Of a stretch of 64,000 nt of DNA, positions 35,749-44,107 are shown piece after piece (position 1 is the first letter of the stretch; each line of letters opens with the position of its first letter). The stretch comes from Burkholderiaceae bacterium (GTDB lineage Bacteria; Pseudomonadota; Gammaproteobacteria; Burkholderiales; Burkholderiaceae_C). The stretch lies in contig JAGOPK010000015.1 of the NCBI GenBank assembly GCA_017992055.1, positions 71,333-135,332 on the forward strand. The letters are read 5' to 3'. The notes under the pieces are model-generated. The model had not been told where the DNA came from. It saw nothing but the letters and a program-made list of their open reading frames with translations, and searched no databases. The position numbers and the translations under genes were made by a program.

Positions 35749-36543
35749 ATGGCCAAAGTGTTCTGCATTGCCAATCAGAAGGGCGGCGTCGGCAAGACGA
35801 CCACCACCGTCAACCTGGCCGCCGGCCTGGCCCGGGTCAACCAGCGCGTGCTGGTGGTCGACCTCGACCCGCAGGGCAATGCCACGATGGGGTCGGGCAT
35901 CGACAAGCGGGCCATGCCGCTGTCGGTGTACGACGTGCTGCTCGAATCGGCCAGCATCGCCGAAGCCCGCCAGCCGGCGCAGGACGGCGGCTACGACGTG
36001 CTGGGCGCCAACCGCGAGCTGGCCGGCGCCGAGGTCGAGCTGGTGCAGCTGGAACGCCGCAACCAGCGCCTGCGCACCGCGCTGGCGCCGGTGCTCGACC
36101 AGTACGACTTCGTGCTGATCGACTGCCCACCGTCCTTGAGCCTGCTGACGCTGAACGGCCTGTGCAGCGCCCATGGCGTGATCGTGCCGATGCAGTGCGA
36201 GTACTTTGCGCTCGAAGGCCTGTCGGACCTGGTCAACACCATCAAGCAGGTGCATGCCAACCTCAACCGCGAGCTGCAGATCATCGGCCTGCTGCGCGTG
36301 ATGTACGACCCGCGCATCACGCTGCAGCAGCAGGTCAGCGAGCAGCTGCGCGAGCATTTCGGCGACAAGCTGTTCAACAGCGTCATCCCGCGCAATGTGC
36401 GCCTGGCCGAGGCCCCCAGCTACGGCCAGCCAGGCGTGGTGTTCGACCCGTCGGCCAAGGGCGCCCAGGCCTATGTGGAATTCGCCCGCGAGCTGGTGCA
36501 GCGCATCGGCAGCCTGGGCCGGGCGGCACCGGCCACGGCATGA
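35749..36543 (+). CDS. parA: Chromosome partitioning ATPase ParA
   Basis: 264-residue Soj/ParA-type ATPase with the deviant Walker A NQKGGVGKTTTTVNLAA (residues 9-25), Walker A' VVDLDPQGNAT, Walker B FVLIDCPPSLSLLTLN and the C-terminal VIPRNVRLAEAPSYGQP. With ParB and parS it segregates the chromosomal origin. The parB gene that usually follows closely is not found in the remaining 27 kb; the next gene is a GNAT acetyltransferase whose ATG overlaps the parA stop. Confidence 0.96.
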   Translation: MAKVFCIANQKGGVGKTTTTVNLAAGLARVNQRVLVVDLDPQGNATMGSGIDKRAMPLSVYDVLLESASIAEARQPAQDGGYDVLGANRELAGAEVELVQLERRNQRLRTALAPVLDQYDFVLIDCPPSLSLLTLNGLCSAHGVIVPMQCEYFALEGLSDLVNTIKQVHANLNRELQIIGLLRVMYDPRITLQQQVSEQLREHFGDKLFNSVIPRNVRLAEAPSYGQPGVVFDPSAKGAQAYVEFARELVQRIGSLGRAAPATA

Positions 36544-37358
36544 CGGACCCGGATCGGACGGAGGGCCTGGCCGCCGCCAGCGGCTTCGCGCTGCCGTTGC
36601 TGTCGCGGGTCGAGGACGCCGGCATCAATGCCAGCGCACCGCCCCAGCAGCGCTGGCTGGACGGCTGGCTGCTGCGCCTGTCGCCCGGCAAGGCCAAGCG
36701 CGCCCGCTGCGTGCAGGCCGTGGCCGATGGCCGGCTGCCGCTGCAGCAGCGGCTGGACCTGGCGCTGGCCGCCTTTGCCGAGGCCGGCCTGCCGCCCTTT
36801 GTGCGCATCACGCCATTCAGCCGTCCCGAGGGCCTGGATGCCGAGCTGGCCGGCCGCGGCTGGCCGCGCGTCGACGACACCCGGGTGATGGTGGCCAGCC
36901 CCTGCCCCAGACAGGCCGAGGCGCTGCCGCCGGGCTGCACGCTGCGGCGGCTGGAGCCGGCAGCCTTTGCCGAGGTGGTGGGCGCGCTGCGCGGCTCGCC
37001 GGCCGAGCAGCGCCAGGCCCATGCCCAGCGCCTGCTGGCCTCACCCGTGCCCTACCAGGGCTGGGTGCTGAGCCAGGGCGACGATGCAGCGGCGCCGGTG
37101 CTGGCCTGCGGCCAGATCGCCAGCGAGGCCGATCTGGTCGGCCTCTATGACGTGTTCACCGCGCCGGCCGCGCGTGGCCAGGGCCTGGCGCGCAGGCTGT
37201 GCAGCCAGCTGCTGGCGCGCGCCGCCGCCGACGGTGCGCGCACCGCCTATCTGCAGGTGGAGGCCGACAATGCGCCGGCGCGGGCCATCTACCGTCGCCT
37301 GGGCTTCCACGACGCCTACGCCTACCACTACCGCTCGCCCACAGCCGACAGCGCCTGA
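36540..37358 (+). CDS. GNAT family N-acetyltransferase
   Basis: 272-residue protein. The N-terminal half (WLDGWLLRLSPGKAKRARCVQAV) and the C-terminal acetyl-CoA-binding region (VGLYDVFTAPAARGQGLARRLCSQLL, YLQVEADNAPARAIYRRLGFHDAYAYHY) are typical of a GNAT subfamily with a long N-terminal extension. The start overlaps the parA stop (ATGA), so it is co-translated with parA. The acceptor substrate is unknown. Confidence 0.88.
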   Translation: MTDPDRTEGLAAASGFALPLLSRVEDAGINASAPPQQRWLDGWLLRLSPGKAKRARCVQAVADGRLPLQQRLDLALAAFAEAGLPPFVRITPFSRPEGLDAELAGRGWPRVDDTRVMVASPCPRQAEALPPGCTLRRLEPAAFAEVVGALRGSPAEQRQAHAQRLLASPVPYQGWVLSQGDDAAAPVLACGQIASEADLVGLYDVFTAPAARGQGLARRLCSQLLARAAADGARTAYLQVEADNAPARAIYRRLGFHDAYAYHYRSPTADSA

Positions 37359-37400
37359 GCGGCTGGCGGATGCAGCGCAGGCCCTGGGCCGCGGCATTGA

Positions 37401-37429
37401 TTGACACCTAAACTATTCGGGCCTAAATT
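37401..37429 (+). promoter_or_regulatory. Sigma-70 promoter upstream of the marR-like gene
   Basis: TTGACA (37401-37406), a 17-bp spacer and TAAATT (37424-37429) make a near-consensus promoter ending 42 bp before the ATG at 37472. The motif CCTAAA occurs twice inside it (37407-37412 and 37422-37427), 15 bp apart, which could serve an autoregulator. Confidence 0.7.
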
Positions 37430-37471
37430 GCCTGGCCGGCCCGCCCGCCATCCCGGGGTGCCGCTGCCACC

Positions 37472-38099
37472 ATGCCCAGCCCCGCCCGTCGCATCGCCCT
37501 GCCTGCCACAGCCCCCACCGACTCGGCGGCGCCGGCCAGCCTGCGCCTGGCCGACGGCGGTGGCCATCCCGGCCACGAATCCCGCGCCCTGGACAGCGAC
37601 CATGGCTCGCTGAAGCTGTGGCTGCGCCTGCTGGCCTGCAGCACGCAGATCGAGACCGAGATCCGCCGCCGCCTGCGCGCGCGCTTCGGCACCACGCTGT
37701 CACGCTTCGACTACCTGGCCCAGCTGCAGCGCCACCCCGAGGGCCTGCGCATGAATGCGCTGTCGCGCTGCCTGATGGTCACCGGCGGCAATGTCACCGG
37801 CCTGACCGACCAGCTGCAGGCCGAGGGCTGGGTGCAGCGCAGCCCGGCGCCCGGCGCCCGACGACCGCCGCGCCGCCGTGCTCACGCTCACGCCGCTGGG
37901 CCGCCAGCGGTTTGCGGCCATGGCCGCCGAACACGAGGCCTGGGTGGTCGAGCTGTTCGCCGGCCTGGGCGACGACGAGCGCCAGGCCCTGCACGGCCTG
38001 CTGGGCCGGCTGCGCGGCAGCGTGGCCCAGGCCGGTGCCGAACCAGCGTCCGCCGACCCCATCGATGCGACCCATGCGCCACGCCCGGAGTCCGCATGA
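37472..38099 (+). pseudogene. MarR family regulator interrupted by a 7-bp tandem duplication
   Basis: The frame from the ATG at 37472 encodes a MarR winged helix (SLKLWLRLLACSTQIETEIRRRLR, RFDYLAQLQRHPEGLRMNALSRCLMVTGGNVTGLTDQLQAEGWV) up to QRSPAP. It then leaves the MarR pattern. The expected continuation, DDRRAAVLTLTPLGRQRFAAMA to the end, is in another frame and stops at 38099. The junction holds GGCGCCC twice in tandem (37846-37852 and 37853-37859). Deleting one copy restores one uninterrupted MarR protein. As written, the gene would make a regulator lacking its wing and dimerisation helix. It may be a real mutation, a switch, or an assembly error. Confidence 0.85.
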
Positions 38100-38278
38100 G
38101 CCAGCCGTCCAACCGCCCTGCGCCCCGGATCGACCCGGCCATGCTCGCCGGTAACCGTCGGCCGCCGGCCGATCGGTCGGCGGAGCTGCAGGTCGCTCAC
38201 TTTGACTGCCAGGTCGAGCGGGCCGCAGCCACACTGACGCCGAACCAGCCACCCAACATTCAACAGGAGCGACCATGA
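38096..38278 (+). CDS. Small ORF between the marR-like and CoA-ligase genes
   Basis: A 60-codon frame whose ATG overlaps the intended marR stop and whose stop overlaps the ligase start (ATGA at both ends). The product is polar and proline-rich (RPAPRIDPAMLAGNRRPP, ATLTPNQPPNIQQERP) with no recognisable domain. The ligase ribosome binding site (CAGGAG) lies inside its end. It may be a genuine coupled small gene or only the spacer in a favourable frame. Confidence 0.4.
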   Translation: MSQPSNRPAPRIDPAMLAGNRRPPADRSAELQVAHFDCQVERAAATLTPNQPPNIQQERP

Positions 38279-39984
38279 CGCTGCCCACGGCCCATGCCGA
38301 CAGCTTTGCGCGCGACCGATCGCCCCCGGCCGCGCAGTGGCCCGAACTGCTGTTCGAGCTGCCGGCGCTGCAGGCCCTGCCCGAGCGGTTGAACGCCGCG
38401 CAGTGGCTGCTGGTGGACGCGGTGCAGCGGCGCGGCTGGGGCCCGCGGCGCTGCATCGTCGCGGCCGACGGCACGGCCTGGACCTATGGCCAGCTGCTGG
38501 ACCAAGCGCTGCGCATCGCCGCCGTGCTGCAGCGCGAGATGGGACTGGTCAGCGGCCAGCGCGTGCTGCTGCGCGCGCCCAATACGCCGATGCTGGCGGC
38601 GGCCTGGTTCGGCGTGCTGCTGGCCGGCGGCATCGCGGTGGGCACGATGCCGCTGCTGCGTGCGCGCGAGCTGGCCACACTGATCAACAAGGCCCAGGTC
38701 ACGCATGCGCTGTGCGACGCGGCCCTGGCCGCCGAACTGGCCACGGCCGCCGCCGAGCAGCCGGTGCTGGCGCAGATCCGCCACTTCCACACCACGGCCG
38801 ACGACGGCCTGGAGGCGGCCATGGCTCGCCAGCCGGCCGACCCGCCCACACACCCGACGGCCTTCGACAGCCTGGCCAGCGACACCGCGCTGATCGCCTT
38901 CACCTCCGGCACCACCGGCCAGCCCAAGGGCACGCTGCACAGCCACCGCGACCTGATCGCCGCCTGCCTGTGCTGGCCGGCCCGGGTGCTGCGCGCCCGG
39001 CCCGACGACTTGTTCACCGGCAGCCCGCCGCTGGCCTTCACCTTCGGCCTGGGCGGCCTGCTGCTGTTTCCGCTGGCCATCGGCGCGGCCACGCTGCTGC
39101 TGCCGCAGCCGGCGCCGGCCCTGCTGCTGGCGGCCATCGCCGAGCACCGCGCCACGGTGCTGTTCACCTCGCCCACCGCCTACCGGGCGATGGCCGCCGA
39201 GGCCGCGGCGCGGCGCATCGGCGCGCCCCAGGGCGGACCGCTGCGCCAGTGCGTCTCGGCCGGCGAGGTGCTGCCGGCGGCCACGCGCGCGCTGTGGAAG
39301 CAGGCCAGCGGCATCGAGCCCATCGACGGCATCGGCGCCACCGAGATGCTGCACATCTTCATCTCGCACGACGAGGCCCATGCCCGGCCCGGCGCCACCG
39401 GCACCGTGGTGCCGGGCTACCGCGCCTGCGTGCTGGGCGAGGACGGCCGGCCGCTGCCGCCGGGCCAGGTGGGCCGGCTGGCGGTGAAGGGACCGACCGG
39501 CTGCCGCTACCTGGACGACGAGCGCCAGACCCAGTACGTGCAGGGCGGCTGGAACCTCACCGGCGATGCCTACTGGCAGGACGAGGACGGCTACTTCCAC
39601 CACCAGGCGCGCACCGACGACATGATCGTCAGCGCCGGCTACAACATCGCCGCGCCCGAGGTCGAGGAGGCGCTGCTGACGCATCCGGCGGTGGCCGAAT
39701 GCGCGGTGATCGCGCGGCCCGACGACGAGCGCGGTCAGGTCGTCGCCGCCTTCGTGGTGCTGCGCGCCGGCGCCGCCGGCACGGCGGGCGACGACCCGGC
39801 CGGCCGCGACGCGCTGGCGCGCGAGCTGCAGGCCCATGCCAAGCAGGCCATCGCGCCCTACAAGTACCCGCGTGCGATCTGCTTCGTGCCCAGCCTGCCA
39901 CGCACCGAGACCGGCAAGCTGCAGCGCTTCAAGCTCAGGTCGCTGGACCTGCCCGTGCACCCCCGACCCGGAGCCGCCGCATGA
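38275..39984 (+). CDS. 2-aminobenzoate-/benzoate-CoA ligase-like AMP-dependent enzyme
   Basis: 569-residue acyl-adenylate ligase. It has the P-loop IAFTSGTTGQPKGTLHSHRDL (about 206-225), A5 motif GIGATEMLHIFIS, GWNLTGDAYWQDEDGYFHHQARTDDMI (A7-A8) and the catalytic-lysine end LPRTETGKLQRFKLR. ATEMLHIF fits the benzoate/2-aminobenzoate branch. It would activate an aromatic acid to its CoA thioester with ATP. Neighbours are a MarR-type regulator upstream and a RidA protein coupled downstream, a combination seen with aromatic acid degradation. The exact acid is inferred. Confidence 0.86.
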   Translation: MTLPTAHADSFARDRSPPAAQWPELLFELPALQALPERLNAAQWLLVDAVQRRGWGPRRCIVAADGTAWTYGQLLDQALRIAAVLQREMGLVSGQRVLLRAPNTPMLAAAWFGVLLAGGIAVGTMPLLRARELATLINKAQVTHALCDAALAAELATAAAEQPVLAQIRHFHTTADDGLEAAMARQPADPPTHPTAFDSLASDTALIAFTSGTTGQPKGTLHSHRDLIAACLCWPARVLRARPDDLFTGSPPLAFTFGLGGLLLFPLAIGAATLLLPQPAPALLLAAIAEHRATVLFTSPTAYRAMAAEAAARRIGAPQGGPLRQCVSAGEVLPAATRALWKQASGIEPIDGIGATEMLHIFISHDEAHARPGATGTVVPGYRACVLGEDGRPLPPGQVGRLAVKGPTGCRYLDDERQTQYVQGGWNLTGDAYWQDEDGYFHHQARTDDMIVSAGYNIAAPEVEEALLTHPAVAECAVIARPDDERGQVVAAFVVLRAGAAGTAGDDPAGRDALARELQAHAKQAIAPYKYPRAICFVPSLPRTETGKLQRFKLRSLDLPVHPRPGAAA

Positions 39985-40418
39985 CCCCGCCTTCCCACGC
40001 CGCCCAGCCCGCCAAGCAGCTGCTGCAGCCGCCGGCCTGGACGCGGCCCAAGGGCTATGCCAACGGCGTCAGCGTGGCCCTGCCGGCCGGTGGTCGCCAG
40101 GTCTTCGTGGCCGGCCAGATCGGCTGGGACGGCGAGCAGCGCTTCCACAGCGACCGCCTGGCCGACCAGGCGCGCCAGGCCCTGGCCAATGTGGTGGCGG
40201 TGCTGGCCGAGGCCGGCGCCACGCCGGCCCACATCACGCGCATGACCTGGTATGTGACCGACAAGCGCGCCTACCTGGAGCAGGCGCGCGAGATCGGCGG
40301 CCACTTCCGCAGCCTGATCGGCGACTTCGGCATCGCCATGACCGCGGTGCAGGTGCAGGCCCTGATCGAGGACCGCGCCCTGGTCGAGATCGAGGTCACG
40401 GCCGTGGTGCCGGGCTGA
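39981..40418 (+). CDS. RidA family protein
   Basis: 145-residue YjgF/YER057c/UK114 protein. It shows FVAGQIGWDGE, QARQALANVVAVLAEAGATPAHITRMTWYV and LIEDRALVEIEVTAV. RidA proteins hydrolyse enamine/imine intermediates. Coupled to an aryl-CoA ligase (ATGA overlap), it may remove a reactive ring-opening intermediate of aminobenzoate breakdown. The usual catalytic Arg position reads EDRALVEIE. Confidence 0.9.
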   Translation: MTPPSHAAQPAKQLLQPPAWTRPKGYANGVSVALPAGGRQVFVAGQIGWDGEQRFHSDRLADQARQALANVVAVLAEAGATPAHITRMTWYVTDKRAYLEQAREIGGHFRSLIGDFGIAMTAVQVQALIEDRALVEIEVTAVVPG

Positions 40419-40432
40419 ACCGCCAGACGCCT

Positions 40433-41038
40433 TCAGCCAAACAGCCCCGGCGCCACCGCGCCCGCGTCCTCGTCGGCATAAAAGCACTGCGGGCACACCG
40501 CCCGGTAGCGCTCGTTGCCGCCGATCTCCACCTGGGCGCCTTCTTTCACCCGCCGGCCATCGCTGCCCAGGCGCACATTCATCGTCGCCTTGCGCGCGCA
40601 GGCGCAGATGGTCTTCATCTCCTCCAGGTCGTCGGCCAGCGTCAGCAGCGCCGCGCTGCCGGGGAAGGCCTGGCCGCGGAAATCGCTGCGCAGGCCCCAG
40701 CAGATCACCGGCAGGTGCTCGACATGGGCCATGCGGTGCAGCTGCTGCACCTGCTCGGGCGACAGGAACTGGGCCTCGTCGATCAGCACGCAGGCCAGCT
40801 CGCCACCGGCCGCCGCGCGCAGCTGGCGGGCGTCGAACTGCGTGGCCGGGCCGAAGCCCAGGGCCTCGCGCGTCAGCCCCAGGCGCGAGCCGATGCGGCC
40901 GCGGCCGGCGCGGTCGTCATGGGCCGCGGTGAACAGCAGCACGCGCATGCCGCGTTCCTCGTAGTTGTGCGCCACCTGCAGCAGGGCGGTGGACTTGCCG
41001 GCGTTCATTGCCGCATAGCGGAAGTAGAGCTTGCTCAC
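40433..41038 (-). CDS. tdk: Thymidine kinase
   Basis: 201-residue type II thymidine kinase of the salvage pathway (thymidine plus ATP to dTMP). The P-loop AAMNAGKSTALLQ, the catalytic block VLIDEAQFLSPEQVQQL, VICWGLRSDFRGQAFPGS (lasso/thymidine-binding) and zinc cysteines CACARKA and CPQC are present. The start codon is GTG at 41038. It is convergent with the ridA gene. Confidence 0.95.
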   Translation of the reverse strand: MSKLYFRYAAMNAGKSTALLQVAHNYEERGMRVLLFTAAHDDRAGRGRIGSRLGLTREALGFGPATQFDARQLRAAAGGELACVLIDEAQFLSPEQVQQLHRMAHVEHLPVICWGLRSDFRGQAFPGSAALLTLADDLEEMKTICACARKATMNVRLGSDGRRVKEGAQVEIGGNERYRAVCPQCFYADEDAGAVAPGLFG

Positions 41039-41071
41039 CGGGCCGATTGTCGGCGCGGCGCGGCCGCGGCA

Positions 41072-41809
41072 TCAGCAGCGCAACGTGGTGCGCAGCGCGC
41101 CGGCCATCGGCGGCAGCTCGGCCACCAGGCGCGTCAGGTCGTCGATGCGGCGCACGCCGAACTTGGCGCGCAGCGTGGCGACCTGGGTGCGCACGGTGGA
41201 CACCTTGACCTGGCGTTCACGCGCCAGCTGGCCGATGCGCCGACCCGACAGCAGGCCCTGCAGCACGGTCTTCTCGGCCAGCGTCAGCTCGTACAGCCCG
41301 CTCAGCATCTCCACCAGCAGCGCCGGTGCCAGCTGGCGCCGGCCCAGCAGCAGCACCACCCGCGACGGGCCGCCCGCCAGCACCGCCAGCGGCTGCACCG
41401 CAACGATCAGCAGGCACTCGCCGCGGCGCAGCGGCAGCAGCTGGCGCCGCCCGCCCAGGGCCGCCTGCTGCACCGCACTGCGCAGCAGCAGGGCACCGCC
41501 GCCCGGCAGATCCAACTGGCCCTCGGTCGACAGGCCCAGCACGCCGCCCTGGGCCAGCTCGCGCCGACCGGCGTCGTTGGCCAGCAGCAGACGGCCCAGG
41601 CCGTCGCAGACCAGCACGCCGAGGTCCAGCGTGTCCAGCACGGCGGTCAGGCAGCCGGCCGACAGCATGGCCTCGGCGGCGCCGCCATGCAGCAGGTCGT
41701 TCTGCGGCCGGGGCCGGCCACCGCCCGCCTGCGGCGGTTGATCCAGATCGCCGGGCCGGTCGGCCAGGCCGGCCAAGCCCTGGGGCACGTTGCTGTGGTC
41801 CTGGTCCAT
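41072..41809 (-). CDS. LuxR-type HTH transcriptional regulator with PAS-like sensor
   Basis: 245-residue protein. The middle part (MLSAGCLTAVLDTLDLGVLVCDGLGRLLLANDAGRREL) resembles a PAS-like fold. The C-terminus has a LuxR/GerE HTH: LTLAEKTVLQGLLSGRRIGQLARERQVKVSTVRTQVATLRAKFGV. AGGAG lies eight bases before the ATG at 41809. It is divergent from the winged-helix/TPR regulator that heads the haloperoxidase-subtilase cluster, so it may regulate that cluster. Confidence 0.82.
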   Translation of the reverse strand: MDQDHSNVPQGLAGLADRPGDLDQPPQAGGGRPRPQNDLLHGGAAEAMLSAGCLTAVLDTLDLGVLVCDGLGRLLLANDAGRRELAQGGVLGLSTEGQLDLPGGGALLLRSAVQQAALGGRRQLLPLRRGECLLIVAVQPLAVLAGGPSRVVLLLGRRQLAPALLVEMLSGLYELTLAEKTVLQGLLSGRRIGQLARERQVKVSTVRTQVATLRAKFGVRRIDDLTRLVAELPPMAGALRTTLRC

Positions 41810-41868
41810 GCGATCGCTCCTGTGGCTGGGTGCCGGAGCCACTGTGGCCGCAGGCGGCCCTGGCTGTC

Positions 41869-41961
41869 CTTAGACGGTCCTAAGCCTTGCTAAGCGGTCC
41901 ATCCACCCCACGATGGATGACGGCCGGTGCGCAGGCCCCTGCGATACAGTTGTTTCAAACA
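41869..41961. promoter_or_regulatory. Inverted repeats between two divergent regulators
   Basis: CTTAG-N6-CTAAG (41869-41884) is a 16-bp dyad; a related TAAGCGGTCC follows at 41891. TGTTTCAAACA (41951-41961) is an 11-bp palindrome with a central C. These lie between the LuxR-type gene and the winged-helix/TPR gene and are candidate operators. Binding proteins are unknown. Confidence 0.4.
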
Positions 41962-42004
41962 GGTCGGGCCACCGCAGGCCGGGCCGCAGGAGGGGTGGTC
42001 GGGG

Positions 42005-44074
42005 GTGGCGGCAGGCTGGTCGTTCTCGCGGTTCGAGCTCCGCCCGGCGCAGCGCCAGCTGCTGGAGGCGGGGGCGCCGGTGGCCCTGGGTGCGCGGGCC
42101 ATGGACCTGCTGCTGACCCTGGTGCGCCATGCCGACCGCGTGCTCAGCAAGGCCGAACTGCTGGACGCCGCCTGGCCCGGCCTGGTGGTCGAGGAAAACA
42201 ATCTGTCGGTGCAGATCTCGGCGCTGCGCAAGCTGCTGGGCGCCCAGGCCATCGCCACCGTGCCCGCGGTGGGCTACCAGTTCGCGCTGGAGCTGCGGCC
42301 GCTGGGCCAGCGGCCACTGGCGCCGGCCGTGGTCGGCGTGGCCGCGTCGCCCGACGCCGTGCAGCCGCCGCTGCGGCAGGCCCTGGCCGGCCAGCCGGTG
42401 CGGCTGTGCCTGCGCCGGCATCACGACGATGCGGCCCTGGCCGGCGATTGGGCCCGGCTGCTGTCGCGCCACGGTGGCCAGGCCAGCCTGCCGCCGGATG
42501 CGCGCACCTGGCTGGCCGAGCTGCCCGATGCCCGCCAGGCCGTGGCCCTGGCCCATGCGCTGCACGGTCGCGGCCTGGCCCTGGGCCTGCATGCCGAGGC
42601 CGACGGCGAGCGCGCCGCCGCCACCGCCCGTGCGCTGGCCGAGCGGGCCACGCCGGGCCAGGCCCTGGCCAGTGCGGCGGTGGTGGCCCAGCTCGTCCCC
42701 CCGTTGGATGGTGACGTGATCGACCAGGGTCCACAGCATCTGCCCATGCTGGGCACCACGCTGCCGACCTACGAGCTGACACCGGGCTACCTGCCGTTCG
42801 GCCTGGGCAGCGGCGTTGCGGCCGCCACCGCGCCGGCCGGCGGCCCGCGCCGGCTGCGGCCCACGCTGGCGGTGCTGCCCTTCGGCAGCTACAGCGCCGA
42901 GCCCGAGCCGGTGCGCTTCGGCGACCTGCTGGCCGACCAGCTGATCGCCGCACTGTCCACCAGCGGGGCGCTGAACGTCATCTCACGGCTGTCCACGCAG
43001 GGTCTGCGCGACCGCGAGCTGCCGCTGCCGCAGATCGGCCGCTGCCTGGGCGCCGACTACCTGGTGTCCGGCCGCTACTGGCGCACCGGCCAGGGCGAGC
43101 GCCAGGTGCGCGTGATGGTCGAGCTGGCCGACACCGCCGACGGCCACGTGCTGTGGTCGCAGACCCTGGCCGACCAGGAGCTGGCCGTGCTGCACAGCGA
43201 CAGCGAGCTGCTGCAAGGCCTGGTCGGCGGCCTCAGCCAGGCCCTGTACCTGCACGAGGTGCGCCAGCTGCGCACCCAGCCCCTGCCCTCGCTGGCCAGC
43301 CACACCCTGCTGCTGGCCGGCGTCAACCTGCTGTACCGGCTGACGCCGGCCGACTTCCTGCTCGCCCACCAGGCGCTGAGCCTGCTGCACGAGCGCGCGC
43401 CCCGCCATGCCGCGCCGCTGGCCTGGCTGGCGCGCTGGCACCTGTTCCGCGTGGTGCAGGGCTGGAGCGACGACCGCGACGGCGATGGCCGGCTGGCGCT
43501 GGACTTTGCCCAGCGCGCGCTGGACCTGGACCCCGATTCGGCGCTGGCCCTGACCATGCTGGCGGCCATCGAGACCGGCTGGCGCCACGACCTGGTGCGC
43601 GCCGACGACCTGTGCCAGCAGGCCCTGCTGCTCAACCCCAGCGAGTCGCTGGCCTGGCTGCAAAAGGGCAATGCCGCCAGCTTTCGTGGCGATGGCCGGG
43701 CAGCGCTGGCCGACACCGAGCATGCGGTCGGCCTGTCGCCGCTGGACCCGGCGCGCCATGTCTACCTGGGCCTGCTGGCCGGCGCCGCGCTGACCGCCGG
43801 CGAGCACACGCGCGCCATCGAGGCCGCGCGGCAGTCGCTGCGGCTGAACGCCGGCCACCTGTCCTCGCACCGCGTGCTGGCCATTGCGCTGTCGCTGAGC
43901 GGCCGGCTGGACGAAGCACGCCAGAGCGTGCGCCAGATCCTGCGCATCGACCCGACGCTGACCGTGGCGCGCTATGTCGCGCGCTCGCCCGGCGCCCAGT
44001 CGGGCCTGGCGCGCAGCTTTGCCCAGGCGCTGCAGGCCGCCGGCCTGCCGGCGGGCGACACCTCGCCGCCTTGA
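42005..44074 (+). CDS. Winged-helix regulator with FlgO/TolB-like and TPR domains
   Basis: 689-residue regulator. An OmpR/CadC-type winged helix lies at about 5-100: LLEAGAPVALGARAMDLLLTLVRHADRVLSKAELLDAAWPGLVVEENNLSVQISALRKLLG. A TolB-N/FlgO-like region follows (RPTLAVLPFGSYSAEPEPVRFGDLLADQLIAALS, LGADYLVSGRYWRTGQGERQVRVMVELADTADGHVLWSQTL) at about 280-390. TPR-like helices fill the C-terminal 250 residues (ALDLDPDSALALTMLAAI, LNPSESLAWLQKGNA). No membrane helix is seen. The GTG start with AGGAGG 11 bases upstream is the best available. It lies 33 bp upstream of the haloperoxidase-like gene. Confidence 0.85.
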   Translation: MAAGWSFSRFELRPAQRQLLEAGAPVALGARAMDLLLTLVRHADRVLSKAELLDAAWPGLVVEENNLSVQISALRKLLGAQAIATVPAVGYQFALELRPLGQRPLAPAVVGVAASPDAVQPPLRQALAGQPVRLCLRRHHDDAALAGDWARLLSRHGGQASLPPDARTWLAELPDARQAVALAHALHGRGLALGLHAEADGERAAATARALAERATPGQALASAAVVAQLVPPLDGDVIDQGPQHLPMLGTTLPTYELTPGYLPFGLGSGVAAATAPAGGPRRLRPTLAVLPFGSYSAEPEPVRFGDLLADQLIAALSTSGALNVISRLSTQGLRDRELPLPQIGRCLGADYLVSGRYWRTGQGERQVRVMVELADTADGHVLWSQTLADQELAVLHSDSELLQGLVGGLSQALYLHEVRQLRTQPLPSLASHTLLLAGVNLLYRLTPADFLLAHQALSLLHERAPRHAAPLAWLARWHLFRVVQGWSDDRDGDGRLALDFAQRALDLDPDSALALTMLAAIETGWRHDLVRADDLCQQALLLNPSESLAWLQKGNAASFRGDGRAALADTEHAVGLSPLDPARHVYLGLLAGAALTAGEHTRAIEAARQSLRLNAGHLSSHRVLAIALSLSGRLDEARQSVRQILRIDPTLTVARYVARSPGAQSGLARSFAQALQAAGLPAGDTSPP

Positions 44075-44107
44075 TCGCGCACCCCCTCCAACACCGGGAG
44101 CAAGACC

